NCBI GenBank assembly: GCA_015956445.1
Contig: WIUZ02000004.1
Coordinates: forward strand, 620,001 to 684,000
DNA from: Thelephora terrestris
Lineage: Eukaryota > Basidiomycota > Agaricomycetes > Thelephorales > Thelephoraceae
DNA length: 64,000 nt
Reading direction: 5' to 3'
The notes under the pieces are model-generated. The model ran no database searches, had not been told where the DNA came from, and was given only the letters and a program-made list of their open reading frames with translations. This document shows positions 10,529 through 21,208 of this stretch, piece after piece; within the stretch, counting starts at the first letter, position 1; every line of letters starts with the position of its first letter. The position numbers and the translations under genes are program-made.

Positions 10529-12747
10529 ATGAAAATATCCAAAAAACGAAAGTCGGTCGCCTTCGAGGATTCCAAAAATGCACCTCCTCGCCCTCTCAAG
10601 CTGAAACCGCTCAGAGACGTCCTCTCCAAACTCATTACACAGATCAAAAAGTGCTCAGCCATCACACCCGTCCCCGATACACGTGGCTGACTGACCGCCT
10701 TTAGAAAGGACGATTACGCCTTCTTCCTCCAACCCGTAGATCCAAAGCGAGTCCCCGGCTACAGCGATGTCGTCCAACAGCCCATGGACTTGGGCACCAT
10801 GACCACAAAGGTCTCCAGAGGAAAGTACCGCAGCCTTGAAGATTTCGCGGTATGTTATAAACGCCTCAATCTCCTCCGTATTTATCCCCAGCCCATCACC
10901 AGAATGATTTTCGTCTCGTCACTTCCAACGCAAAGGCATTCAATCCTCCCGGAACTATCTACTACACCGAGGCCGAAAGAATCGAGGCTTGGGGTCTGGA
11001 CCGCATCACCAAGGCCGCCGCGACCGTCATCGAGTACGAAACTGATTGGAATATCGAGATCGACGGCGATGATCGTCGTTCAAACGTCCCGGAGGAGGAG
11101 GAGGACACTCCTGAACCGGAAACCACGGACAGTCGGGCACAATCAATTCTATCAACCGGTCAACCCCCACACTTGTCTGGCCGGAGGTCAGCTCGTACAG
11201 CCGCAACATTCAGCGCTGCCCCTCCTGTCCCAACCACCCCGAAGGTCCCGAAGAGTATCTCAGAAACCCTTCAGCCCGATGGAGGCCTACCCGGCGCAAA
11301 GGATGGCCTGGGCAAGTTCCCTCCGGGCTCGGACATGGCCCGTTTGATGCTCGCATTAAAGCTGAAAGGCTCGTACCCTTTCATATAAGTATCGTCGCTC
11401 GATCCCGTCTTAATGTTCCTCACCGACCCTTCCAGGCAAGAAATACAAGACAAAAAAGGAACGACTGCGTATCGAGAAGAGCGGCCTTCCTATATCAGCG
11501 GATGGAAGCTTGAACTACTGGGAAGGTAATCCTTTTTGTCTTCGCATGCTGTTCATACTTGGTTTAGTGATTTCGCTCACCGCGCGCATTCAGTCGAAGA
11601 CCCGTTCTCCCTATTCTCGGCACTAGTCGACGTACATCAACCCAAGTTGATCCTGAATCCCCTCCACCCGGAGCCAGTTTCGGAAAACTCCGTTACGGTT
11701 CCGTCACCGGTCAACGTCCTTCCGGGACGTAACATCCCACAAGCCGTTCCAGAGCTCACAGCCACACCCGCTAAGCGACGCCACTGGACCATCAACAGGC
11801 ACTCTGGGCGTGGGAGGGCAAAAGATGGTGATGAGGAAGACACTCATCTTTCGCTTCCACGACGGGAACATGTTACTGCTGATTACGGCTCCATGTCTGC
11901 TCTGATGGCAGGTCTTGCCACGGAAACGACCATTGAAAATATCAACGACCAGTCTAAGCTCTTTGACCTTCTTCGAGACTCGATTGATGGTCGCGATATA
12001 TCCTCAGCACCGGGAACTGATCCCACCGAAGCCGCCGCCCTAAACGCCCAAGACTACATCTGGTCGCTTGTTTACGGCGGCGTCGACGGTCTGGCGTATG
12101 TCCGCAGTCTGGCCGAGTTCATTGGGAACCCGCCGCCGCCATCCCCTTGGAACTCGGAAGACGAGCGTTTCCCCTTGGAGGACTGGGTGGAGAACCACGT
12201 CGTGGATACCATAACAGAGGGCCGGCACAGGCTAGTTCGGAAGATCGTACAACAACTCGCCACCAAGTCGGATGAGACGCTAGACTCGCTCGCTTCTGAT
12301 ATCTCTCAAGATATCCGCCGCTCGCTTGAGGTGTACCCACGACAAGGCGACCTCATCGCCGCACTGAGCAGCCGGATCGACATTCAGACTCTGGTAAACC
12401 GACCGCTCGAATTGGACCAGGCGGAACTGGAATGGAGCGGAGCTGCGTTCAAGCAAGCGAGGCGTCAGCAGAGAGAGGCTTCAGGAACTTTGACAATCGA
12501 CAACCCCATGTCCGCGCTCGTCGCCCCTTCCTCGCAGGGCGTGTCGGACGACGCTGACAAAGACGACCAAGAGGTTCTGGTCCACGCGCTCGAATATAGC
12601 CGGCAGAGGCTACTGCAGCTCATGCCGTCAGATTTGGTCAAGAACGCCCAAGCATCCGGGATCGAGGATCCGTATACCAGGGATCTGAGAATGAATCTTC
12701 TTGCTTTGTCCAAGAGGGTTCCGCTCGAGCTTCTCTCCGTATCCTAG
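10529..12747 (+). CDS. bromodomain protein (BRD7/BRD9-like)
   Basis: Exons 10529-10650, 10705-10849, 10903-11368, 11436-11525 and 11594-12747 give about 658 residues. The bromodomain spans residues ~30-130: DDYAFFLQPVD, VPGYSDVVQQPMDLGTM, KYRSLEDFA and NDFRLVTSNAKAFNPP with the acetyl-lysine-binding Asn. A basic segment (KKYKTKKERLRIEK) and a long C-terminal helical region follow. The arrangement resembles BRD7/BRD9-type proteins, which read acetylated histones in SWI/SNF-class remodellers. Membership of a complex is inference. The intron at 11369-11435 seems to use a GC donor. A GT at 11342 also keeps frame but would remove the sequence LMLALKLKG. The gene converges on PMS1, with 83 bases between the stops. 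Confidence 0.85.
11369..11435 (+). other. probable GC-AG intron in the bromodomain gene
   Basis: This 67-base intron begins GCTCGT after AAAG and ends TTCCAG. It keeps frame and joins ALKLKG to KKYKTKKER. The alternative GT donor at 11342 (GTTTGA) also keeps frame, so this case is weaker than the other two GC introns. Confidence 0.55.
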
Positions 12748-12830
12748 TGTCATGTTATGATCTTCGTGATATTACGAAATAAATGGTGTTTAGATTAGAG
12801 ATGGCCACCCTTCGGCCCCCTCCGGTAGAT

Positions 12831-15800
12831 TCATTGTCGCTTCCTTAGTAACCTACGACGGTAACCATCCCAGTCGATAGTATTCACAGGCCTTTGTGGA
12901 ACTGCAGATATGTCGCAGAGGTGTCGCATGGTTGGGCGTCCGTGGGGGCAATTCCACGGTTGTTCAATTGTACTCATGTTCTGGAGAATCTTCATAGGCC
13001 TCATAAGCAGTGTCTCAAACTGATGGTGAGTTCATACCTCCTTACCTTGATCATTTGTTGACGATTCAACGAGTCACCGATCATAACGCTCTTCCGACAC
13101 GCTCGAGAAGCGAACATTGCTCGAACCTTCGAGCACCGCACCATCTGGCCAGCGGGTCGATCGTGCATGAGGCTTAATATTTCCTCTAGGTCTGAAAGGC
13201 AGTCGAAACGTCAAACGCCACATGAAATGAATTTCGGGCGAAATGTAAAATGAAATCTCCCACCACGCACCTTTCATGTCGAAGGTCACGCTTTTGCTGA
13301 CAGGTTGCCCGACTAAACTGAGACGTGCCTTCGAAGGCTCTCGGTCTTCGCTGTCGTCCACGAGGATATCAAACCCGTTTCGGTTCAGGACGTCCATATT
13401 TTCTATTGCCATTAATTCATCTGCTGCGCTCAGCCGCAGCGGTTGAGGCCTTGTGACACACCGTCAGGCTGATGAGTAGCTATACTGGGAATAAGCTCCT
13501 CACCTGATCAATCGTTGAGACTCTACTCGGGTCGTCTGCTGTAGAGTCTCAAAATTGAATTTTTCATCCGACGCGTGTTGATCGACGATGAATAAGTCGT
13601 CCATAACGCCGCCTTGACTCGACCCACTGGAACTCCTTCGCCGCCGGGCGATAATGAAACCCTTGTTGAACTGCCCAATGGGCATCATCGCCTTCAAGTC
13701 GTTTTTATCAATCACTCGCGACAGAGCGGCCGCGGCTTCCTCCTCGTTCCTGTTCTCCAACCCGGCTCGCCTGTCGCCTGCGACAAGGTTCTGCAACACC
13801 TCACCATTTACCGCCGTCGGGCGCATGGATCGCGCGCTCTCCCACCTACTTCCGAGGCGCGTGAGGTCAACAGACAAGACAACGTCATCATCAGGGTCCG
13901 GAGGACAAGCATTCCGGCTCTGTTGGGATAGATCGGAAGGTGTCTCCATTAGTCCCGTCTCTGGCTCCGAGACGTCAAGAACTGTGGGCAGGTTCGGGCT
14001 ACTGGAACGTTGCCTGTCACTGGCACCGATAATTTCATTCGGAATGGCGCCGGCCAAACCATCTTCAGCATCGGTCCCGTTATCGATGGGAAGGATGGGA
14101 GAGGGAGACCGCCCCTGCTGATCGCCTGGGGTTTGAGCGGTCTCGTCGTCGTCGCCAAGCTCGACTTCTGAGTCCTTAGTGGAAGCTATCAGGGATATCT
14201 CCACAATGTCCTCTCTAGGAGCGACTTCTGGACGCAAGGTTCCCGGGAGTGCAAATGCCCATAGGCCCGCTTTCTTTCCTGTTGAGTTAGCGGATAAACG
14301 GACTGATGCGACTTGTCCCGAATCGATCCTTGGCTTCTTGTGGGGCCTATCCTCGTGGGTTGACGCTTTCGCTGTTAAATTCCAGGAAGCCCCAGATGTA
14401 TTGAGAACCATCTGGACAGGTGGATCTTTGCGTTTCATGGGGTTCGGTTCCGGCGAGCGAGGGAAAACCGTGGTGGCTTCTGATGGAACATCCTGTGACA
14501 GAACCGTTACTTGAACGGCAATCGGATCACCCTCATTGGCAGATCGGTCGCTTTCGGGGATGGGTCCAGAGTTTGGCTGATTGTGCGTCGGCGCTGCCGG
14601 GTCACCCGCAGTTGATTCGGGGGATTCTGGCCTAGACTCGTCGAACAGCGGGAGACCATCGCTGCTCTCGGCTTCGTCCACGGTGATCGGCTGGGAAGAA
14701 GGAATCTCGTCGGCTATGTTGGCCGTGCTATCCTCGTTGTTCACTTCGGAACTCTTCTCGGTTTCTCGCGGTGGTGAAGGTGTAACCTCCTGCTCTAATC
14801 CAGACGATGTACGGCCGGCCTCATTGAGGTTGTACGTCGAGCGCGAAGTGGAGAAACTGTCTTCCAAAGCTGCCTTTTGGATGCGAGTACTAAATTGCTC
14901 GCTTGGGGGATGATCGTATATGAAAGTGGACACACCTTGAGTGATCGGATCAAATTTCCCTCGCTGTGAAGCAGGATTGTTCGCTTGTCGGGACTGACGT
15001 TGATATCGCACGAATCTGCAGGTCTAACTTTGAGCCAGCTCACTCGCGAGTATGAATCTTGACACACCCGTAGGAAGGATGAAATCAGCGACGATGAACG
15101 GCGATTGGCTGACGTTAAACGTTCGGTAAACCTCATTGAAGGCCTTTTGGACCTTTTGACCACAAATCTGAGGACGATCAAGAATCGGTAACAGCAAGCC
15201 GACATACCTTCGCAGGGTTGCAGGGGCGGCCGTTGATAAAAAAGAATTGCCGGTCTTTCGTCGTTCTCCCACAACCGAGGGCAAACTTAGATATTAACCC
15301 TGCCACTCGAACCCGATTGTTGCCAGAAGATCTACAGGTCAGGTTAGTGTCTAGATCTGGGGAACACAAAAAAAAAGGCGTGCGTCGTGATATCATGCGC
15401 TGCGAGGCGTCGGATAACGGCTTTCTCAGTTTCGACCTCAAAACTAAGATCAAGGGCAACGATGTCGTCGAGTGCTTTGGGACCCCATAAAGCAGAGACG
15501 GAGGTTTTCAGCGAAGGCGTCCCATCCGTACGAAGCGCAACGGTCTTCCGACTGTTCGAAAACGCTTTGAGTCTGGGCCAGTGAAGCTGTGAGCACCTGT
15601 TTCTTACTTTCCATCCTGGTTCGATACCGTGAGCCGGACGCCCTGATTTTCCTTGGAGCAGGGGATCAACGCATAGGCGCTCAGCAGAGTTAGAGCCTTC
15701 GCGAGCTCGCGTTTGGCGTTGCGCTCAAACTCCTTTCGACGAACAGGAAGCGGTTTGAAGAGACCTGTAACCGTCACAGTAGTCCCTCTCTGTTCGGGTT

Positions 15801-16391
15801 AAGCTTCATTCTCTTCGCGAGAGGACTAAAAGGCCAACCTGGCGAGCAACTTTCCCGCTCCTACTTGTCACTTTCCCGCTTCGATCCAGTTCGAGCACCG
15901 TGCCCATGGGGACCTCGGAAGTCGTCGCAGTGGTGACCGTCACTGACTCGCTCAATGCGCATAAGGAAGAGATCGCCTCTCCCCGAAAACCAAAGGTAGA
16001 TACGGCTGTGAGATCCTCGAATGAAGATAGTTTGGAAGTGTGGTGTTTGAGACCTACGAGGAGCAGCGATTCTGAGTGAATCCATACGGGTGGTGGTCAG
16101 GTGCACTCACCTACGGAATCGTAGTTCTCCGCCGAGATTCCGGAACCGTTGTCGAGGACCTCGATAGACTTGAGACCGTGGTCACGAAACCGTACCTCTT
16201 CGGGACTGAGTTTGGGGATGAATGAAGTCCAGCCAACACACCAACTCACCGATAGTGGTAGCTCCCGCGTCAAGACTATTCTCCACCATTTCCTTCACAG
16301 CGGTCTGGAGGTCCACCACCACCTGACCAGAGGTGATCTTGTGGACGGATGGGCCGTCTATGGCTTTGATGGACCCGGGGTCTGTAGCCAT
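12831..16391 (-). CDS. PMS1: DNA mismatch-repair endonuclease, PMS1/PMS2 family (MutL homologue)
   Basis: The N-terminal exon begins [19 protein letters not shown] and carries the GHKL ATPase motif [10 protein letters not shown]. Next come VLDNGSGIS (the DNGxG motif) and [16 protein letters not shown]. The middle ~480 residues are disordered and acidic. The C-terminal domain keeps the metal-dependent nicking motif [12 protein letters not shown] (DQHA-x2-E-x4-E), [13 protein letters not shown] and the zinc-binding [11 protein letters not shown], so the endonuclease appears intact. The protein pairs with MLH1 to nick the strand carrying a replication error. The start at 16391 gives the normal PMS N-terminus, with GT-AG introns including the donor at 16249. 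The name PMS1 follows yeast; animals call this orthologue PMS2. Confidence 0.93.
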
Positions 16392-16951
16392 CTGGGCGGA
16401 GGATGATAAAGGCAGAACGCTTAATGGTCCCCCCTGATATAGATTGTGCCACCGATGTGTTTGTTCCCTGGAGGGGATGCGTGCGTGACTCAATGGCGCG
16501 TGACAAATGGGGAAGATGACTTGGTCACGCCGCGTCTAAAGTCGATTCTTGGTGACCAAGTCACTTAGGCAGGAGTCAACAACCGTAAAAGGAGGACTTT
16601 ACAGATACTCATGGCTTTCCTCTGCGAACTAAGCCGAAACTACTACAAGAAGGGGTAATCACAAAGCATACGAGACCGTTAAGGAGGGAGAAAAGGTAAC
16701 CTCGGACTCTAATAAAGCTGGTGTGGAAGCAAGAAGGCGTAAAAAGAGAGGGCGGACAGGAATCTGAACAGGGAACTAGGCCGTGCGAGGAGGAAAAAAC
16801 GACGGGTGCCTGGTATTGGTGAACAAGAATGTTGAGAAAACATATTCGACATGTAATATACGATTGCTTTTAGTTGAAAGTATGATATCCTTCAACGATG
16901 CTTTAGCAGAGTGGAAGACGCAGGGATTTCGAAACTCACCTCCATCCCGAA
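16392..16951. other. intergenic: PMS1 promoter side and xylulokinase 3' flank
   Basis: This 560-bp spacer contains scattered poly-purine runs (for example near 16670-16800). I see no exon or RNA gene in it. Confidence 0.55.
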
Positions 16952-19718
16952 TTATACAATCCCTTTTACCAACATGCTCTCCAGCCTGCAATATTCGGGA
17001 ACGATGGCAGCGTAACCCATGAAAGAGTCGACGTCTGGATCGGTTACTTTTCCAAGCCCAACCTGCAAGTCGTTTTCCGAGGTGGAACTCATGACCGTGA
17101 CTGGCGTCAAAGGGGCGCTTGTTGTCAGAGTCTCGCCTCCCGCGATGTTGGAAGTATCAGGGGATAGCAGCTCGGAACCGATGAATGGCGCGGGGTTCTG
17201 CCCGTTTAGAGCGGACGCGGCCAACGCCGAGTTGGAGAGCAGATTAAGTGAGGAATTTTTGGTCTGTAGAGGGCCGGTGATAGCTGAGGTTGTCAAAGAC
17301 CTCAACCTACCGGTGGCCACATCCATGTCAATTTCCTCCTCCTCCTCCTCCTCCTCTACAACTACAGTTGTCCCAAGACCAGATCTTGGGTGGTGGCTGT
17401 ACGGAGTACTCGAGCCACTGCCACCTCGACTACTTCCACCTGTGGGAAGGCCTCCGACGACCGGGGTCGAGACTGTTGAGTTAATGAGTTGAGAGACAGC
17501 GTTGACGCTTGTCTTCAATGCTGATCCTCCGGTTATTGTCCACCGTTTCGAAAACACCTTTCGGAGGTCGTCTTCGAAAGTGCCACCTCCACGTATGCCG
17601 CCCCTCTCCCTTCCCCAGACCCACCGGGCAACATATGCACCTCCCACGCTTGCCCGTGATGGGTGACCTTTAGCCGGAGCATTCCTATGGGGTGTCACCT
17701 GCGCAGCATCAATTTGGGAGGTGGGTATGACGACGGGGGCATTGAAAATATCTCCAATGATATTGACAACGGATGGGAAATTTGCGGCAGCACCTGTTGC
17801 GAGGATTCGTGATGGTAATGTAGAGTAATCGTACGGGTCGAACGTCAAACCGAGGTTGCTAGGCGGCGCTCCAGAGAGAACTGTATTATTTGAGTTGGGA
17901 ATAGCCCCACCTCGACCAACGGTGTTTCCAAAGATCCCGGATGTCAAGATCTTGGACCAGCGAACACGGAACGAAAGGAACTGGCTCTCGAGAAGACACC
18001 GTGGATTTGCCCTTAAATCACGGAATTCGTTGACCTTGATGCCTGTTTCGAATCTGAAGATTCCCTTCACATGGGAGAAAGGAAATCCGTCAGCTTGGAG
18101 GAACCAGAAGCTGAATAGCTTGTCGTCCAGTCTTGAGGGGGATTAGCTAGGAAAAGGACTCAAGACACTAGTAACTCACCCAATCGAACCTCCGGGTGGT
18201 ACAATGTCTACCAGACGATCGAATGCGCTCCAACTCTTGGTGTACATGTCTCTTACTAACGCTCGCGGTACGTCGGCATTCCTACAGGGGTGGTCAACCT
18301 GCGTAGCCAGGACAAGCCTAAAGCAAATAATACCTGCTTGTCAACGCAACGACATATTTGCGTTTCTCATTTGGGTCCTGGGCGGGGTGAGGGTATAGGT
18401 TGAAAAGACGTGAGGGGACGTAATTTGGTGCAGATGCCATGAGGTAGTCCATCGGCCCTAATTGCAAGACAACGTCCGCGGGTTGGGGTACAAGAGACAG
18501 GTACGATGAGAGCGTGTCCAGAGCGAAGGGGGTGATGATTGTATCTGGAAATCGGGTCAGACGCTAAGAGAGTTGAAATTCATACAAACCATTCACCGTG
18601 ATCAAAACGATACCGGTCGACGAGATACCGGCTGATCATTCCGATCTTTCGGCTGCCTCCAGAAAGATCTACATCGCCAAGCCAAGCTCTGATACGCCTT
18701 CCTTCCTCTCGATTACCGCCGACTTCCTCGAGTACACCTTCATCCCAATGACCTGGACTACTACTTGTTCCATGTACCCACATTCCAGTCGCGCAAGCTT
18801 CTGGTTCGTTCATTCCGACCCACGTTCCGCACATCATGCTGCATAAAAATGAAGAGGCGACTTGAACGCGACCCGTCCTTGCCCAAACCTCGGGCCAAGC
18901 TTCACGGACACGCAATAACTGTGCGGCTATCAGAGATGATTGAGCACAAGTTCCAACACGAGTTGCCATGTGATCGGGACCACCGAGAGCGGCTTCGATG
19001 GAAAGGGCATGAGTATGGGCCGAGGTGTCTTGAGCGACAGGGACATTAGGTATTGAAAAACATTGCGATGTAAGTTGACTGTTGAGGTTGAGGCGAGGGT
19101 CCAGGGCGGCTAAACTGGGAACTGCGTTTGCTTTCCACCATACGAGAGCGTGCTGGAGAAGTAGGTGAATCGGATGGCACAGGACGGATGAGAGTGGAAG
19201 GGTACTGACTTGGGCTGAACCACCTATTGCGCGTATCCTTGCAAGATCGTGGTTCCGGTGGAGCTTTTCCAAGAGGAGGTCTAAGTAGAGGATGAGTGAG
19301 ATCGAGATGCCAAAAAAGGGCAAGGTAAAAGCGGAAAACAAAAATTGGTTCCGTTGGACGAGCAAAAAATGGAAATGAGACGCACCGAGTGCTTTGACCC
19401 ACATTTCGACGGGAGTCGTGTACGCATCGCCTGGCGTTGTGAAAATACCGCCCTGAGTCCTAGACACGGGATTAGCGCTGTCGGCTTGCAGAGGGCATGA
19501 CTGGTCCCAGAGCCGAACGCATTAACCCCGACGAAGAGAATCGGGTCTTGTGGAAGGACAGATGAGGATGCTCACTGATATTCTGGTACTTCGGTGTCAA
19601 AATCCACGCACTCCACACCCATCAACTCAAGATTGTCATCCACGAGGGTAGCACGTAGTTGGTCTGTCGCCAGCTCGATGCCGAGGAAGAGCGAGGATCC
19701 AGGCTTGGATTGAAGCAT
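16952..19718 (-). CDS. D-xylulose kinase (FGGY family), enlarged
   Basis: Seven exons begin MLQSKPGSSLFLGIELATDQ, the FGGY N-terminal fold. The next motifs are VPEYQTQGGIFTTPGD, SPVEMW-like TTPVEMWVKALDLLLEKL, RAIGGSAQHALVWW, and a block with VASSFLCSMMCGTWVGMNEPEACATGMW. The C-terminal ATPase part has RILATGAAANFPSVVNIIGDIFNAPV and ends GLGKVTDPDVDSFMGY, VPEYCRLE. The enzyme phosphorylates D-xylulose to xylulose 5-phosphate, linking pentose catabolism to the pentose phosphate pathway in the cytosol. I estimate roughly 790 residues, well above the usual ~550-600. A Gly/Ser/Glu-rich stretch of about 130-150 residues is inserted in the C-terminal domain. The Ala in GGSAQH and TGAAAN replaces Gly or Ser seen in many relatives. 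Confidence 0.88.
17334..17356. repeat. TCC trinucleotide microsatellite inside a coding exon
   Basis: An uninterrupted TCC run on the plus strand reads as a row of eight glutamates in the minus-strand xylulokinase. It lies in the low-complexity insert, not in the catalytic core, and could vary in length between strains. Confidence 0.85.
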
Positions 19719-20025
19719 GTCTTTTGATCACCAACGGAGAAGAGAGGAAAGGAAGGGGAAGAGGCGGAGAAAATGGTGCGGTTAGAGAGATGTTAGATGT
19801 ACGATTAAGGGCGCCCGTTGTCGATAACACGATGAACCGAGAATATAACAGCTGAAGAAGAAAAGGATGAAGTAGAATGGATTTGGTTGTGGTCAAACGG
19901 TCATCATCGTTGTAGACGACGGTAGAGAGTCTACATCACGAAAACCCAAGCGTACCACCAATCCAACACCACATTTCCTTTTCCACATCCCTGCCCCCCG
20001 CCCATCGGCTTTTTCCGTCCAAGCG
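19719..20025. other. intergenic: xylulokinase promoter side and MDP1 3' flank
   Basis: This 307-bp spacer has a mixed purine tract next to the xylulokinase start. I see no coding or RNA signal. Confidence 0.55.
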
Positions 20026-20957
20026 TCACTCCTCTCCAGTCTGCTCTGGGTGACGCCTCCTCCATTCTTCAAGCCCTTTTTCAAATGCGCGATTGTTGAC
20101 CCCGTCCGGGACCAAACAGAAGGTCACCCCTTTAAAACAAGTCCAGATCCAGCTCCGGAAGCAAAGACCGAGCGCTTACCGAGTGATGCCACATCTTTAT
20201 TACGTATCTCGTCATCAAAGAAAAGCTACAGGGTGGTGGTCAAATTGACGGAGGGAACAAGGTCGATACTAGGAGACCGACCATATCAGAGTAGGGTATC
20301 CCCGTCGCTTCCTGTATCTTGCGGAAATGAGACTTTTTGGATCCTGTTCCACGTTATACACTATCTGCCAGGAAATCTGCCCAGGTGAAAACGCACCTGG
20401 GTATATTTCCATCTGATCAAACATTGTCTCGGCCGCAACTGGTGTACCGTGTTTGTCTCCGTTATCTGCGGGGACCAAGAGCAGTGATAAAGCTTTCCTC
20501 GCCCTATCAATGAACGTGGACCTCAGACATCGTTTCTCCTGATCTCCAGCCCACCACTTACACCGAGGGGGCACTGGTTCTGGAACATGCTGCGACAAAG
20601 ATACCTTGCACCCTTAGTCGGTGCAAGATCTGAGGCACATCCTTGTAGAAACAAATCTCCTGGCCGTATCTATGCAAGAGCTCAGACAACAGCATTTGGC
20701 CGCCACAGCCTGAACGCCTACCGATCCAGCACCTGGTTGATCTCGTTACCATCTCTCCTCAGCGGTTCTGCTCGTAGCTCAGTCTTTGTTAAAATGAATC
20801 TCTGTGGGGTTACCTGAGACATGGGTATCGACCCAAAGGTCCCACAAAGTGTAACTGAACGAGTAGTATATCAGTTAATCTCAGACGATTATTGGGATTA
20901 GATGGAACAAACCGACTCCAAATCAAAAGCAACCAGCTTGGGCATATGGTCTGTCAT
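20026..20957 (-). CDS. MDP1: magnesium-dependent phosphatase 1-like HAD phosphatase
   Basis: Seven short exons give about 185 residues. The protein begins MTDHMPKLVAFDLDYTLWDL, where an intron splits the DxDYT nucleophile motif (GA|T). It continues WVDTHVS, EPLRRDGNEINQVLDRYG, FYKDVPQILHRLRVQGI, ACSRTSAP, MEIYPGSKKSHF and MLFFDDEIRNKDV, and ends GVTFCLVPDG and WRRRHPEQTGEE. These are the four HAD motifs in the MDP1 order. The family dephosphorylates small substrates or protein-linked phosphates, and glycated amines have been proposed; the substrate here is unknown. The gene diverges from MON2 with a 251-bp spacer. Confidence 0.9.
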
Positions 20958-21208
20958 AGTGGTCGTTTGTGAGCAGATGTCGATGAATGACTGGGGTTCT
21001 ATGTCCTCGGCGTCAATAGTCGGCCGCTCAGCCCAATGAGTAAGTACTTGAGCGCTAGATTCAATCCCGCCCACTCCGAGGCTCAGCGATCCGCAGTGGA
21101 CAAGCCGTTCACGTATCATTGGGACCAGGATACCTGCGAATTTACCTGGGCGCGTCGCATCCACAGCGGTCCATATTAGATTGAGGCAAACCCGAGTCTG
21201 GTCGTGGA

